Below, one piece after another: positions 20,445 through 32,234 of a stretch of DNA of 64,000 bases. The stretch lies in the NCBI GenBank assembly GCA_023052935.1, contig CM041294.1:20918635-20982634 (forward strand), read 5' to 3'. This DNA comes from Piezodorus guildinii. Its lineage: Eukaryota; Arthropoda; Insecta; Hemiptera; Pentatomidae. Positions within the stretch are counted from its first letter, which is position 1. Every line of letters starts with the position of its first letter. A program made the position numbers and the translations under genes. The notes under the pieces are model-generated. The model was not told the origin of the DNA. It saw nothing but the letters and a program-made list of their open reading frames with translations, and ran no database searches.

Positions 20445-21283
20445 TCTGGTGCGGGCAACACACGACTTTCACTTAGCTCCATTTTTAAAATCAATGAAAG
20501 GATTTTCTAATTACAGTTAGAGATTAAAATACGTGAAACCATTAAAGAATTAATTAAATTGAATTTATATAGAAAACATGTGTTTCATTAAAAAATCTAT
20601 TATATTATTATCTAAAGTAATCAGTTAGTTTTATCTTCTTTTTATCACCCTCTATTAACTTTTAAAAGCTTGAGTATACGATAATATTTTTTCTAAAATC
20701 TTTAGCTTTCCAACGGTATATCATACGTGTATATTAATGATCTTATGTTGAAAAACAAATAATTGTATTAAAAAAATAATTTTTCTGTTTTCTCCTTTGG
20801 TTGCTTTTCAAATTTGCTCAACTTGCACATTTAGCTTTTATTTTTCAATGCTAACTAGATAACATGGTTATTTTCATAAAATATATAAAATTAAAGGTAC
20901 TTTAAAAGAAGACAATTTGAACTATCGGCATTTAAGCCCTGTCAGACTATTTTTATCAGAATAAAACCTAAATGATATTAAATTGTACATCTATATAGCG
21001 AGTTTAATCAAAATCGTCGGAACCGTTTTCGAGAAAATCGAAAAAAGAAGCAAAATACATAGCATAAAGTGGCTCTTTTGGTAAGCTTATTTCGATGAAA
21101 AAGGTTTTATAACGTCTCAGGCGTATGTGTGTCTTAAAAATGAAATTTCAGTTTCATAGGGCTTACCGTTTTCGCCCGGAGTTACCACACACACAGAGAC
21201 CTTTTTGCGGGACTTGGTTATTTGGACTCAAGGGACCCTAAAACGTGTATTTCCATACTTACCATATATAGTAAATGAAAGTA
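20445..21283 (+). mobile_element. HINE-like non-autonomous Helentron, full length
   Basis: Runs from TCTGGTGCGGGCAACACACG to GTAAATGAAAGTA. The 5' subterminal ACTTTCACTTA is the inverse of the 3' stem. An (AC)n tract is present near 21185. At about 840 bp it represents the complete length of the family. No ORF. Confidence 0.7.
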
Positions 21284-22068
21284 ACAATATGGAGACATGT
21301 TATTACTTATCGTTTTTATTAAAAATTATTATATCTAATTATCTGATGTAAATGACATTTTAATATTTCTGAGTAATAATTAAATAATAAAAACAAAGGA
21401 ATTTAGTAATTATCTAAAGTAGTATTTTTGCTTTTAAAATTTAGGTGGTGTGCTAATTTTTATGAGACAAAATTTAGGAACTTGTGTCAAGAGTTCTAAT
21501 AAACTGTTGTAAATATATCTTTTTCATTTTTAATAATTGCTTTATTCTCAATAGCAAAAAACAAAATAGTCGATACCATCTGCTGACAATGAAAGAGTCA
21601 TGGTCGGATTTTTTTCTATTTTGCAATCCCTCTCTCGAATCATCATCAGATTTCTAGAAAAAAAAAAAAAAAAAAAAAAACAGTCCCTGGACCTTTTAGT
21701 GGAAGTCCGAACACGACAAAGCTCTCTGGTCATTAGGTTCGGATAAAATATTTGATAGCTGAATCAATTGATGGACCATCGAAATTATTCCAAAATTAAA
21801 TGAATTTTTCGGTTAGAGTATCAGATGCAATGATCACAAATATAACCCTACTATGTTTTCTGGTACCTCCTTAACATGGTCAAAAATAATATCTAATTCA
21901 TATATAATGAATATTTTTACGAATTTTACGAAAAATATATAACGAGCCAAATGCATACGTTAATAAAATGATATTGAAAAAATAATTATAATAGAATAAT
22001 AACGTATACGAATATTAAACAAAAAAATTGTCAAACATGCTAAAAAAAAAATACTACCAGTTAAACTC
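21284..22068. other. Unassigned AT-rich DNA with an A-run
   Basis: A run of about 23 A at 21658-21680 without a recognisable element next to it. Nothing else found. Confidence 0.4.
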
Positions 22069-22081
22069 CAATATATGTATT

Positions 22082-22374
22082 GTTTTTGTTTTTTTTATTT
22101 AACGTCACTTTATGCTACTATGGCTAATCGGACGATGCTACAGTGGGAGCCCTAAATTTGGCCTATCCAGGTTTTATTAGGATAGGGATCTTTAACGAGT
22201 ACCTGACATCGCACAGGCTCGGGACCACCTTTTAACGTCCCCTCCGAAGGACGGCGTAACTAAGGATTTTTTACTCCCATTAAAAAATCCTAGGACCGAC
22301 CACCTGCGGGTTTGAACCCGTGACCTTTAGCATGGGAGTCTGTTACGCTAGCCACCCAGCTACAAGTGATCCCT
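22082..22374 (-). mobile_element. tRNA-derived SINE ('SINE-A'), complete copy
   Basis: Minus strand: box A TAGCTGGGTGG (22362-22352) and box B GGTTCAAACCC (from 22318), about 150 bp of conserved body, then an A-rich tail. A 13-bp duplication CAATATATGTATT flanks it (22069-22081, 22375-22387). Other copies are at 29.7, 52.5, 53.9-55.0, 57.0 and 57.9 kb. The tRNA-like head supports pol III transcription. Confidence 0.85.
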
Positions 22375-22387
22375 CAATATATGTATT

Positions 22388-22869
22388 AATCGAACGGGAG
22401 TATTCACAAAATAATCCTATATTATACTACCTATAATATAAAATAATAATACTGATATTTTACTAGTATAATGTAAAATGAAAAAATCAAGAGTAACTTA
22501 GTCGTCCAGCCTGGGGTGTAATGGCAAAAAAAAATGTATTTTTATTGTTTGTATAATGAAACGTAACTACCGTACTGACTATATAATACCTATTCCTTAT
22601 TTTTTTAAATATTTTATTTTATTCGTACTTTAAAACTCTAAAAGGAAAACTGGTTGAGAAATAATGATAAAATTTGTTAAATAACTGTATTCATTAACAG
22701 AGATGAATTTTACCGAATTTTATTTAAATTTAGATTAAAAGAAATTAGAAAAAGATTCTAAGAAATTAGAACAGAATAGATTGTTATGCATTGGTCATGC
22801 CATGAAATCATTTCTAAATCTTTAGATAATAATTTGGATTATTCCAAACGCAACACTTGCTTTTCAGCT
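22388..22869. other. Unassigned AT-rich DNA upstream of tRNA-Tyr
   Basis: No gene or repeat seen. Confidence 0.4.
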
Positions 22870-22960
22870 CCTCTGGTAGCTCAGTTGGTAGAGCGGTGGA
22901 CTGTAGTTGGTAAAAGTAACTGATATCCATAGGTCGCTGGTTCAAATCCGGCCCGGAGGA
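22870..22960 (+). tRNA. tRNA-Tyr (GTA) with 18-nt intron
   Basis: The exons fold as a complete 73-nt cloverleaf: acceptor CCTCTGG/CCGGAGG (one T-G pair) with discriminator A, D-arm GCTCAGTTGGTAGAGC, anticodon stem GTGGA/TCCAT, anticodon GTA (22903-22905) and T-arm GCTGG/CCGGC. An 18-nt intron (22907-22924) interrupts after position 37, the canonical place and typical for eukaryotic tRNA-Tyr. TTTTT (22966-22970) provides the pol III terminator. No defect is seen, so it is probably functional. Confidence 0.95.
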
Positions 22961-24048
22961 AATTCTTTTTACGTTTTAAAATATAATTATCAATTATAAA
23001 TCCTAAACCAAAAAATAAGTTTACAAAATTAAAATTACATGAAATTACGACAAAACATTGTCGATTAAAAAGATTGCTAATTGTAATAAATGAAATAATT
23101 TGTATTTACTTACTAATCACAATTGATATAAATATATATATATTTCTATCTTTTTCTCCTATGGTAACCCCAAAGAAGGAGAGTTTATTGATTTTTATAT
23201 ACATGTTCCATGCCTGTTTTTAGGCACACTACAGGTAATCTATGTTATATTTCACAAATTATTAAGTTTACATTATTTTGATCTTCATTTTAAACATTAA
23301 ATATATCGAAAAATAACAAAAATAAAATTAATTTAACATCAATCAAAAAATAACTAACAAAAGGAAATATCTTATAAATAATGTTAATTACACATTTCAA
23401 TATTTTTCAAAATTCGAATAAAGCAGCTAAATATTATAGGGATTCTACACATCTTGAAACGTAGGCTCTTAAATTTCGAGGAGGGGTTATTTTTTTTTTT
23501 ATTGATTTTTGGTCGATTACAAAGGTTATAAACCGGAAATTTTAGTTCACCAATGAATGTTTTGTTTTTTTTGTTTTTTTTTAATACAACGAAGAGTAAA
23601 ATAAAAAATTAAAATAAAGATACAGGATCCCCTCACTAGCTGACATAGCTGCCAAATATATCATTTAGTACTCCAGCAATTAAAAAAGAGCCCTCAAATG
23701 AAAAATAAAACAAAAATATTAAATAAAAAACAGGGAAAAAAAAAGCTATGGGTCTATCTAGCATCTTGAAAAGACAAATATCGGCTGTGTTTACCCAGAG
23801 GCACAGCCCAGCATCAATTTCCCTGGGGTCCGCTCCAGGACGAACGGTCGTCAGCCGATCTGACATGTCGCAGTTAGAGTTAATCCAATATATTTTATTA
23901 TCTTCAGCATGACAGGGGAGGAAAGGGAATTAAATTATTTATATATAGTTAACTTTTTCTAAAATAATTTAAAACATAAGTTATATTTAATAGATGAAGT
24001 ACTTACACCACTTAATTAAATACTATTAATAATAATAATTTAAAAAAA
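22961..24048. other. Mostly unassigned AT-rich DNA
   Basis: The only notable part is a GC-richer island at about 23750-23880. On the minus strand it carries a 76-codon ORF (23636-23866) whose first 30 residues are not low-complexity but match no family I recognise. Repeat origin is as likely as host origin. Confidence 0.35.
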
Positions 24049-24076
24049 TCTGGTGCGGGACTTTCACTTACCATGG
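24049..24076 (+). repeat. HINE-like 5' tip only
   Basis: TCTGGTGCGGG directly followed by ACTTTCACTTACC, lacking the intervening CAACACACG. The rest of the element is absent. Confidence 0.6.
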
Positions 24077-24409
24077 TAGTCATGACTTTTAAAATTAATT
24101 TAGAAACTATTAACTATACTTCAATTTAAGAAATATAAAATACTAGCTGTACCTCGTGGCTTTGCACGAGACTATTTCATTTTTTTTAATTGCTGCGCAT
24201 TAAGAATCTTTTTATAATAACCGTGTTAGGTGAGGTTATACAATATAAATATACCTGAGATATCAGTGAGTTAAACCTTTAACTATGTCTATGTACGACA
24301 AATAAATTTTTATTGTTGATTATATTAATATAATATTAATTTTATTCAGTTTAATCTACAATAACATACGAGTAGCCATACCCGTGATTATCTAATACTG
24401 ACATTTTTT
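24077..24409. other. Unassigned AT-rich DNA
   Basis: No feature recognised. Confidence 0.4.
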
Positions 24410-25307
24410 TACTTTCACTTACTATATATAGTAAGGGGAAGTATTGCGATCGTGAAAATTTTCGAATTCCAGTTTTCAATGGAAATACGCGTTTTAGGGT
24501 CCCCTGAGTCCAAATAACCAAGTCCCGCAAAAAGGTCTGTGTGTGTGTGTGGGAACTCCCGGGCGGAAACGGTAAGTCCTATGAAACTGAAATTTCATAT
24601 TTAAGACAATTATACGCCCGAGACGTGACAAAACTTTTTTCATCAAAATGAGCTTACCAGAAGAGGCACTTTATACCATGCATTTTGCACCTTTTTTCGA
24701 TTTTCTCGGAAACGGTTCCGACGATTTTGATTAAACTCGCTATATCGATGTAAAATTTAATGGGCTTTAATATCATGTAGGTTTTATTAGGATAAAAATG
24801 GTCTGACAGGGCTTAAATACCTATATTTTTAAATTTAAATTTTCTTCCCCTAAAGTACCTTTAATTTTGTAGGTTCAATAATAATAACTAGATTATCTTG
24901 TTAACGATGATGAAAACCAGATAAATATATAAATGAATAAATTCGATACCCAACTAAAGGAGAAAACTGAAAAAATATTTTTTTAATGCAATTTTTCGTT
25001 TTTGAACATAAGAGCAGTAATATACATATATGATATACCGTTGGAAAGCTAAAGATTTTAGAAAAAATATCATCTCATACACAAGCTTTTAGAAGTTAAT
25101 AGAGATTGATGAGAAGAAGATAAACCTAACTGATTATTTTAGATAATAAAATAAAAGATTTTTTAATAAAACACATGTTTCTATATAAATTAAATTTATT
25201 TAATTCTTTAATAGTTTCACGTATTTTTAACTCTAACTCTATTTGAAAATTCTTTCATTGATTTTACAAATAGATGTAAGTGAAAGTCGTGTGTTGCCCG
25301 CACCAGA
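24410..25307 (-). mobile_element. HINE-like non-autonomous Helentron, full length
   Basis: About 900 bp with both ends intact. On the plus strand the left end is the 3' hairpin, ACTTTCACTTACTATATATA followed by its inverse. The right end is the 5' tip in reverse (TTGCCCGCACCAGA). Its (GT)n tract is at 24538-24552. Good reference copy for the family. Confidence 0.7.
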
Positions 25308-25944
25308 TTTTTTTTTAAAATCATTCTATACCATCGTAACTTTTATGTAACCTAAATGCGTATTTTTTCCACAGATGTACCCTTCCAACTGTTTAAGCTC
25401 GCATTTTTTTTTTTAGGATTCAGAACTAAGTTCTATTATTTTTTCAAAACTTAAACCTTTTTCAGCTTATTGTTCATTTAAAAACCCAACAACAATAAAA
25501 CATATGGACTAGATAGAAACCTACACAGGAAACATAGCTAGGAAAGGAAATATACCTAAATTTATCTGTTATAAGTATGCTATTACTGATAATAATAAGA
25601 CGACATTGCTTCCAGGTGGTTAGATATATGCTTGTCATTCAAATGAGTACTTATAGTTTTAGGGGATGCGTATAGTTTTTGGGTTATTCGAAAACCAATT
25701 TTGCTTTACGTTTTAGAAAATATTGTTTTAAATCGCTTAGATGATGAATTTTCCCAAACCCAGCCTTATTGACCAGCCGGTAAGACGAACCTCCAGAAAA
25801 AATTTCAAATTCACAACCAAAGTCGTTTTTTAGAAACTGTGATGACCAAAAAATCGAGTGAAATGGCGTTTTCTTTTATAAATATAGATTTATAAAGCGT
25901 GATTTAATTTTCAATGGAAACATATGATTTAGATTAAATAATAT
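25308..25944. other. Unassigned AT-rich DNA
   Basis: No gene or known repeat seen. Confidence 0.4.
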
Positions 25945-26708
25945 AGCTATATTAAATTGTTAATCAGTAATAAGTTTATTTCCTAGTCGTCACTTTATAT
26001 TACCTTTTAAAACTTTTTGTATCAGAAAATATTTTTTCTAATTTTTTTCTCTTTCTAACGATATATTATACCTGTATATTACTGTTCTTATTATCAAAAA
26101 AATTAAAAATTACTTTAAAACTAGTTAAGCTCTTTTATACTTTCGTTGGTCATCAAATTCGTCCAACTTGTATATTTATATGCATCATGTATATAAACAT
26201 GTATCAATGTCATTAAGATGATATGGTTAATCTTTTGGAATATATAAAATTAAAGGTAGTTTAGAAGAAGAAAATTTAAAATATCGGCTTTTAAGCTCAA
26301 TCAGACTATTTCAATCAGAATGAAACCTAAATCATATAAAATCAAATTAAATTTTACATAGATATAGAGAGTTTAATCAAAATCGTTAGAACCGTTTTTG
26401 AGAAAATGGTAAATAGGGCAAAATGCATGGTATAAAGTGGCTCTTTTGGTTATCTGATTTGTTGAAAAACTAGCTGTAACATCTCGGGCGTATAGTTGTC
26501 TTAAATATGAAATCCTATGAAATTTCAATCTCACAGGATCTTTCGTTTTCGCCCGGTGGTTATCACACACACACACACACAGACCTTTGGTCATTTGGAC
26601 TCGTGGGAACCTAAAACGTGTATCTCTGTTGAAAACTGGAATTCAAAAATTTTCACGATCACAATACTTTCCCTTACTATATATTTCATATATCGGTATG
26701 TGAAAGTA
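25945..26708 (+). mobile_element. HINE-like copy, diverged, 5' tip missing
   Basis: Matches the family from its first third to the 3' terminus (TATGTGAAAGTA) and includes (AC)n near 26565-26582. It has more substitutions than the copies at 24.4 and 28.5 kb. Confidence 0.6.
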
Positions 26709-26880
26709 AAAAATAATCAGATATATTACAATTGGTCCCAATATAAATAATGATAATTATGCTTTGAAGTCAAATTCATACAATACTTACAGAATAAGCG
26801 AAGGTATAGTCAAATTACATTAAAATATATATATATATTATATATATAAACTTATAAATTATAAATATAAAATATATAAA

Positions 26881-26975
26881 CCCGGAGACCCAAAAACGAG
26901 TATTTACGGAGAAAATGTGATGATCCCAATAATTTCTTATACTATATATATTTCATATATAGGTAAGTGAAAGTA
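26881..26975 (+). repeat. HINE-like 3' end fragment
   Basis: Retains CCCGGAGACCC..ACGAGTATTTACGG and the terminal TATATAGGTAAGTGAAAGTA. The rest is missing. Confidence 0.55.
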
Positions 26976-27135
26976 ATAATAATTCTAGATTTTAAAATAA
27001 TTAAATATGTTTGTTTAATAATATAGTAATGAGAGATTTTCGCGCTTCCTGTAAAATGTCCTAGAACGGATATAGTAAATTGTCGGAAATCAACGTTTCG
27101 AATGAATAACACATATTCGCTAGTAAATTAATATT

Positions 27136-27619
27136 AATATAATATTAATAGTACTTTCCATTCTACTTTTTTTCCTACGTATTTTCCATCCTACCTACCC
27201 CCCATCTACCAAACAGTACCTAGTTTCCATTCTCCCACCATGCGGTACGTATCTCCACTCTACTTCATATTTTTATGTTTCATATTTCATGTAAATTATT
27301 GATACCTGTGTAAATTTTGTTTAGTGAACATTTTTTTGTTCTGTATAACACTTTCATTATTGTACTATAGTCATTGTATTTTAATTAAGTTTTTTTTTTT
27401 TTTACATATACAGTTCTTCTGTTATATTTTAATACCGACGTTCTCTAGCTAAATAGGTTATATAATATTGTATGTAATGTCATTGAAATTGTATTCTTTT
27501 GTATTTTTTTAGCTCTGATGATGACCCACAAAGTGGGTCGAAATGTTGACAAACAATAAATAGTTGAAACTATTTAGTTGTTTCATTTAATGACCGCCAC
27601 CCGGACTAATTCCTTCCAG
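27136..27619 (+). mobile_element. 5'-truncated Penelope-like copy (3' UTR plus pseudo-LTR)
   Basis: Matches 10525-10977 of unit C: the pyrimidine-rich 3' UTR part, the whole pseudo-LTR, and the end at CCTTCCAG. About 14 extra AT-rich bases precede the match. The repeat AGTAAATTAATATT at 27122-27135 and 27618-27631 is the target duplication. Several substitutions and a T-run insertion separate it from the 0-11 kb units, so it is older. Confidence 0.85.
27512..27550 (+). ncRNA. Hammerhead ribozyme, PLE type, probably weakened
   Basis: Core CTGATGA, stem II GACCC/GGGTC and GAAA are kept. Stem I is changed (GCT before the core, GAC after) and the stem III palindrome ACGT is now ATGT. The pairing outside stem II is therefore weaker than in the young copies, in line with an older dead insertion. 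Confidence 0.65.
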
Positions 27620-27631
27620 TAAATTAATATT

Positions 27632-28507
27632 GGTTCGCTATTTTAAAGTGAAAGATTAGAAAAATTGGTCCACAGCTTACGTATTAAAGTGTGATTTTAT
27701 ATATCATAGTCAAAGTTTTGTCTTTCTGCCAGTTATTATGGACAACTTTAACTGATTACTTTGAACAGAACAAAAACATTTTTTGTTTGTATGTGACGCT
27801 ACAAAGAAATACAGATTTCCATGCAATAGTGCAAGCAATATTTTTGTTAGGGAAATATTGGTTAAGTTGAAAATTAACTTTTCTCCCTGTTTCCAACAGT
27901 GTAATATACGTCTCTACTACCTTTCATATTAAAGATAATAATTTTGATGAATTGACTATTAGGAAATTTAATTTTCTCTTCTAACGAAAAAACTTCATTG
28001 CAATGCATCTTACCTATAAAACTTTAGGAAAGAATGTTTTAAATAATAGAGAATACAGTATTAAAATCCGTTTAGAAGGAATCATCGAAAAAACATTTTA
28101 TAAATATAGACAGTTTTATTAAAGAAGTTATTTTAATTATTATTATTTATTTTAATATACCAGTCGGCCAGTAAAAATTCAAAAAAAGTTTTGAGAAGCA
28201 ATTAAAGATGTCAGTAAAATACAGATCATTACTTATCATTATCTATCTCAAACATATTGTCATTAAGTTTTTTTTTTGTTTTTTTTATATTTATTAAAAG
28301 AAATTTACAACTTTATTAAATAAATACAACAAGTAAATAGGCTTGTCAATATGTAAAGATAGTATTTATTTAGTAACACTACCGTCTTTCTGTGAGTTCA
28401 ACTAACTAAGGAGAAACCATAGTACGTTGTTTTATTCTCTTTTGATCTGAAATACGTACTTACCACTTTGGAAACCACAGTAGAATTAACTATTATAAAA
28501 AAAAAAA
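27632..28507. other. Unassigned DNA with a Jockey-B 3' UTR scrap
   Basis: 28270-28345 resembles the 3' UTR end of the Jockey-B copies at 39.2 and 54.1 kb (TTTACAACTTTATTAAATAA and AACAAGTAAATA) and begins with a T-rich stretch. The remainder is AT-rich without recognised features. Confidence 0.4.
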
Positions 28508-29350
28508 TCTGGTGCGGGCAACACACGACTTTCACTTACCTCCCTTTTTAAAATCGATTAAAGAATTTTCAAATACAGTAAGAGATCAAAATGAGTGAAA
28601 CCATTAAAGAATTAGTTAAATGAAATTTCTATAGAAACGTGTGTTTCATTAAAAAATCTATTATATTATTATCTAAAATAATCAGTTAGTTTTATGTTTA
28701 TTTCATCATTCTCTATTAACTCTTAAAAGCTTGTGTATGAGATAATATTTTTTCTAAAATCTTTAGCTTTCCAACGGTATATCATACATGTATATTACTG
28801 TTTTTAAGTTCAAAAACGAAAAATTGCATTAAAAAAATATTTTTTCTGTTTTCTCCTTTAGTTGGGTATCGAATTTATTCAATTTATATATTTACCTGTT
28901 TTTCATCAGCGTTAACAAGATAATATAGTAATTTTTATTGAATCTACAAAATTAAAGGTACTTTAGGGGAAGAAAATTTAAAATATCGGCATTTAAGCAC
29001 TGTCAGACCATTTTAATCAGAATAAAACCTACATGATATTAAAGCCCATTAAATTTTACATCGATATATTGAGTTTAATTAAAATCGTCGGAACCGTTTT
29101 CGAGAAAATCAAAAAAAGGTGCAAAATGCATGCTATAAAGTGCCTCTTTTGGTAAGCTCATTTGGATGAAAAAGGTTTTATAACGTCTCGGGCGTATGTG
29201 TGTCTTAAATATGAAATTTCAGTTTCATTGGACGTACCGTTTCTGCCCGGGAGTTACCACACACACACACACACACAGACAGACCTTTTTGTGGGACTTG
29301 GTTATTTAGACTCAGGGGACCCTAAAACGAATATATAGTAAGTGAAAGTA
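28508..29350 (+). mobile_element. HINE-like non-autonomous Helentron, full length
   Basis: From TCTGGTGCGGGCAACACACG to TATATAGTAAGTGAAAGTA. (AC)n lies at about 29258-29278. The inner half of the 3' hairpin is shortened compared with the 24.4-kb copy. Length 843 bp, no ORF. Confidence 0.7.
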
Positions 29351-29689
29351 AAAATAATTAATATAAATATACCGGTGAAATTTAATACCATTAAAGGGTT
29401 CGCCTAGAAACTCTTAGACTTCTATATTTTAATTGATTCAGTTTTGCCTTCAAATAAGCAATATTCACAAACCAACAACTTAAATTTAAATCTAGATTAT
29501 TCATTTGCAATACAAAAGTAAGAATTAATTATAGTTTTAATTCAATTCGGTTTAATTCATAACATATATTATATAACATAATTACCTTATTTTGAAAAAA
29601 ATGTCTACTTCTATAAAATCTGTAAATGCAACATTTTTAATTTTTTGTTCTTATGTATCTACTGCTTTTTTTTATTTAAAAAAGTTTTG
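29351..29689. other. Unassigned AT-rich DNA
   Basis: No feature recognised. Confidence 0.4.
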
Positions 29690-29882
29690 TTTATTCATTT
29701 AATTTAATTTTATGCTACTATGGCTAATCGGACGATGCTACGAGACATAAGAACCACGTTTACTTTCCCTCCGAATGACGTAATAACTAAGGATGTTTTA
29801 CTTCCATTAAAAAAAGGTTTAAACCCGCGACATTAGGCATAGATCGCTGTAATGCTTGCCACTACGCTACAGGTGACTTCCA
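29690..29882 (-). mobile_element. SINE-A, decayed copy with internal deletion
   Basis: Keeps the tail-side body (CTATGGCTAATCGGACGATG on the plus strand), part of the middle, and a degenerate tRNA head on the minus strand. About 100 bp of the body is missing. Confidence 0.7.
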
Positions 29883-30848
29883 AACCCAGCATGTATCCCC
29901 AATACAAATTTCGGTTTATAATTTGCAATAATGAAGATCCTTAAATTCGAGGTTTCAAGACCTGCTGATACCAAAAAACAGTAAAAAAAAAAAAAAAAAA
30001 AAAAAAAATCAATGAAATATTAGATGTTATATTTATTATATCCCATAATAATAATACATTATTATTATAGGAAATAATAGACCGTTGTGGGATAATTTGC
30101 ATGCTGTATTTTTTTTTTTCTTTTACTGAATACAAATAATTCTTATGGTCCAGGAACTGCGAAAAATAACCCAATTGCAAACTTATGACGATTAAATTTC
30201 AAATAATTAATATTACAATTCTACATCTAGTAAAATCGACAATGTAGAAAATAACATATTTTATTGAAATAAACTTCATTGTAGAGAAACTAAATCCGAT
30301 ATTTAGTGTAACTAAATCCGATTAAATTAAAAGAACAAAATCAAATGAAATAAAGTAAATTGGGAAATGGATCGAGGAGGTAAGAGGGAAGTTTGAGGTA
30401 GTTAGTTCAAGGAAATTGAGTTTTCTCAAATCCAGCCAAGAGATAAGGATTCCTAAAAACTCATTATTTTTTTAAAGTACCTAAAACTACAATAAGGTCA
30501 CTCACTTTTTTTAAAACATTAATCAGAATATTTTTTGACTCGGTTGTGAATTATGCACTCAGCATACAAATGATTCCGGTAGAAATAGGCTTGGCTATAC
30601 ATAAATAAAGCATAAAACCTTGCCCATTTTTTTGCTTACACATTAATTTTATTTTTATATCTCTATAAAAAGATTTTATGGGTTTCGTCGTAAGGTGAGC
30701 TTATATAAATGTTATAATATAACAATATTTTATCTTATTATAAAATTACGTTTCTCTTGTATTTTTAAAAATTAACAATACCATATTATTTTTAATCAAG
30801 ACAAAGAATTAAATATAACTTAAAATCAGGAAAATTATTATTAAAACA
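29883..30848. other. Unassigned AT-rich DNA
   Basis: Contains a run of about 26 A (29983-30008) and no recognisable element or gene. Confidence 0.4.
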
Positions 30849-31268
30849 TCTGGTGCGGGAAACACACGGCTTTCACATAAATCCGTTTTTAGAATCGATT
30901 AAAGAATTTTCAAATACACTAAGAAATAAAAATGAGTGAAACCATTAAAAAATTAGCAAAATGGAATTTCTATAGAAACATGTGTTTTATTAAAAAATCT
31001 ATTATATTTTTATCTAAAATAATCACTTAGTTTTATCGGCTTTTCATCACTTTCTATTTCGATTATTTTTATAGAATGAACAAAATCAAAGGTACTCCAG
31101 AGGAAGAAAATTTAAAATACCGGCAATTTAAGCCCTGTCAAATTATTTTAATTAGAATGAAACCTACATGACATTAAACATTTATTGAATTTTACATCGA
31201 TATAGCGAGTTCAATCAAAATCGTCGAAACCGTTTTTGAGAAAATCATAAAAAGGTGCAATATGTACG
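30849..31268 (+). mobile_element. HINE-like copy, 3'-truncated
   Basis: Begins with TCTGGTGCGGG and follows the family to AAAAGGTGCAATATGTACGATG, where it ends. The microsatellite and terminal hairpin are missing, and a block of about 150 bp is deleted inside. Confidence 0.6.
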
Positions 31269-32070
31269 ATGAAGTCGCTGGCCACAGCTAGTGTTATTTT
31301 AGTTCTCTTAGTTTAATTCTCTTAGTTCCTTATGATATATTATTATAACAATTCGAAAGTTTTTAGTTCAACCTAACCAAAATCAATTATGAAATGATGG
31401 AATAAAGTAAATTACAACCACAAGATATGTTGGAAGGGAACTACATAAGCATAGAATAGAGATCACACGAGGCCGGTACACTGATGTACATGATTGGACA
31501 AGCGGATTACAACGTCCTAAATGTTACCAGCAAACGGTCCATGTATATCCTCAAATACGTTTAAATTTTTGAAACTACAAAGGATTACTTTATATCCTAT
31601 TGTATTATTATGTATGTTTATGATAAATATTTATCTCATTGGACATTAATATGTCTTTTGCCCGGGGGTTTATACATTTTTTAGAGTAACGTTTTTTTAA
31701 CATGTTACAATGTAACGTAACTTTTATGACACGCTTTAGCACTGCTGGTTGCTCGGATAAAAAAAAACAATTTTGCCATCAGAAATACAATGTCGAAAAT
31801 TGTTTCTTACATATAGTGAGTATTAGTTTATCACAACTATTAATTTATAAAATTCTTTTTTACAAACAAATGTTTTTTTTACTAACTCCCTTAAAGTAAA
31901 ATCACAAACCAGATAACCGAAAATTATATTGTTTTTATAAATGTCCGATTAACTTATAATTTTACGAAATCATTCAGCGTCAAAAGAATACGGAAATCGT
32001 CTTCGGTCTCATGACAGATAAGCAACCTTCGGAAGAAACTTTTTTAAAAATAAGGTGTTAAAGTAAAAAC
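31269..32070. other. Unassigned DNA
   Basis: No coding or repeat match recognised. A short less AT-rich patch is at 31440-31550. Confidence 0.4.
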
Positions 32071-32203
32071 TTTTTTTTTTTTTATTGAGAATTATTACAA
32101 TCTGTTTCAGAATGAACAATAGTAATACTGATATAAGACCACATTCATACAATATATATAGAAAATAATGATAAAGTCAAATTACATAAAATAGAAAAAT
32201 AAA

Positions 32204-32234
<31 letters not shown>

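Noticed and set aside
21548..21733. 61-codon ORF with poly-Phe
   Set aside because: Generated by an A-run (21658-21680); no domain.
22082..22374. Functional tRNA gene at the head of SINE-A
   Set aside because: Boxes A and B are present but the acceptor and anticodon stems do not close, and the sequence is multi-copy with a shared body; it is a tRNA-derived SINE.
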